A stretch of 41,930 nt of DNA, from positions 19,904-61,833 of the forward strand of contig JAOAUK010000029.1 of the NCBI GenBank assembly GCA_030157655.1. Direction: 5' to 3'. Made by a program: the position numbers and the translations under genes. The stretch is from Polynucleobacter sp. GTDB taxonomy: Bacteria; Pseudomonadota; Gammaproteobacteria; Burkholderiales; Burkholderiaceae. Below are positions 41,905-41,930 of the stretch, in pieces. How positions within the stretch are numbered: position 1 is the first letter of the stretch; every line of letters starts with the position of its first letter. The notes under the pieces were generated by a model. The model made no database searches, had not been told where the DNA came from, and saw only the letters and a list, made by a program, of their open reading frames with translations.

Positions 41905-41910
41905 ATTTTA
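41905..41910 (-). promoter_or_regulatory. Predicted -10 box 6 nt from the adaptor start codon
   Basis: Minus strand TAAAAT-CAGGGC-ATG. Confidence 0.45.
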
Positions 41911-41930
41911 GTGCAATGCCCCATTGATTG

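Noticed and set aside
1-41930. tRNA/rRNA genes, CRISPR arrays, IS elements, prophage or toxin-antitoxin islands
   Set aside because: By eye I found no tRNA T-arm motifs in intergenic DNA, no spaced repeats, no transposase/integrase motifs and no island-like composition shift. tRNAscan or CRISPR software was not run.

Overview
The window looks like core chromosome of a compact, fairly AT-rich betaproteobacterium. It is Burkholderiaceae-like and probably Polynucleobacter-like, judged from protein content only. I see about 38 protein-coding genes and no tRNA, rRNA, IS element, prophage or CRISPR array. Most genes are housekeeping: glnA (cut by the left edge), cinA-type, hrpA, argA, yggX, rpiA, tal, rlmB, rnr, slyX, aroQ, yaeQ, darP, ygiQ, lrgAB, lldD, rsuA, acnB and an RND pump with its adaptor. 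I found no convincing new multi-gene defence or biosynthetic system. The points most worth a second look are: (1) a recurrent '-10 box, 6-8 nt, start codon, no Shine-Dalgarno' arrangement suggesting many leaderless mRNAs; (2) a CTTAT-N7-ATAAG inverted repeat upstream of three unlinked genes, including acnB; (3) a sigma54 promoter with NtrC-type sites upstream of glnA; (4) three small ORFs missing from the ORF track, one of them in a self-contained mini-operon; (5) an RND adaptor that seems to lack its beta-barrel region; (6) an FNR-like box before a 41-aa membrane protein. All protein names come from recognising motifs in the translations; no database search was run.
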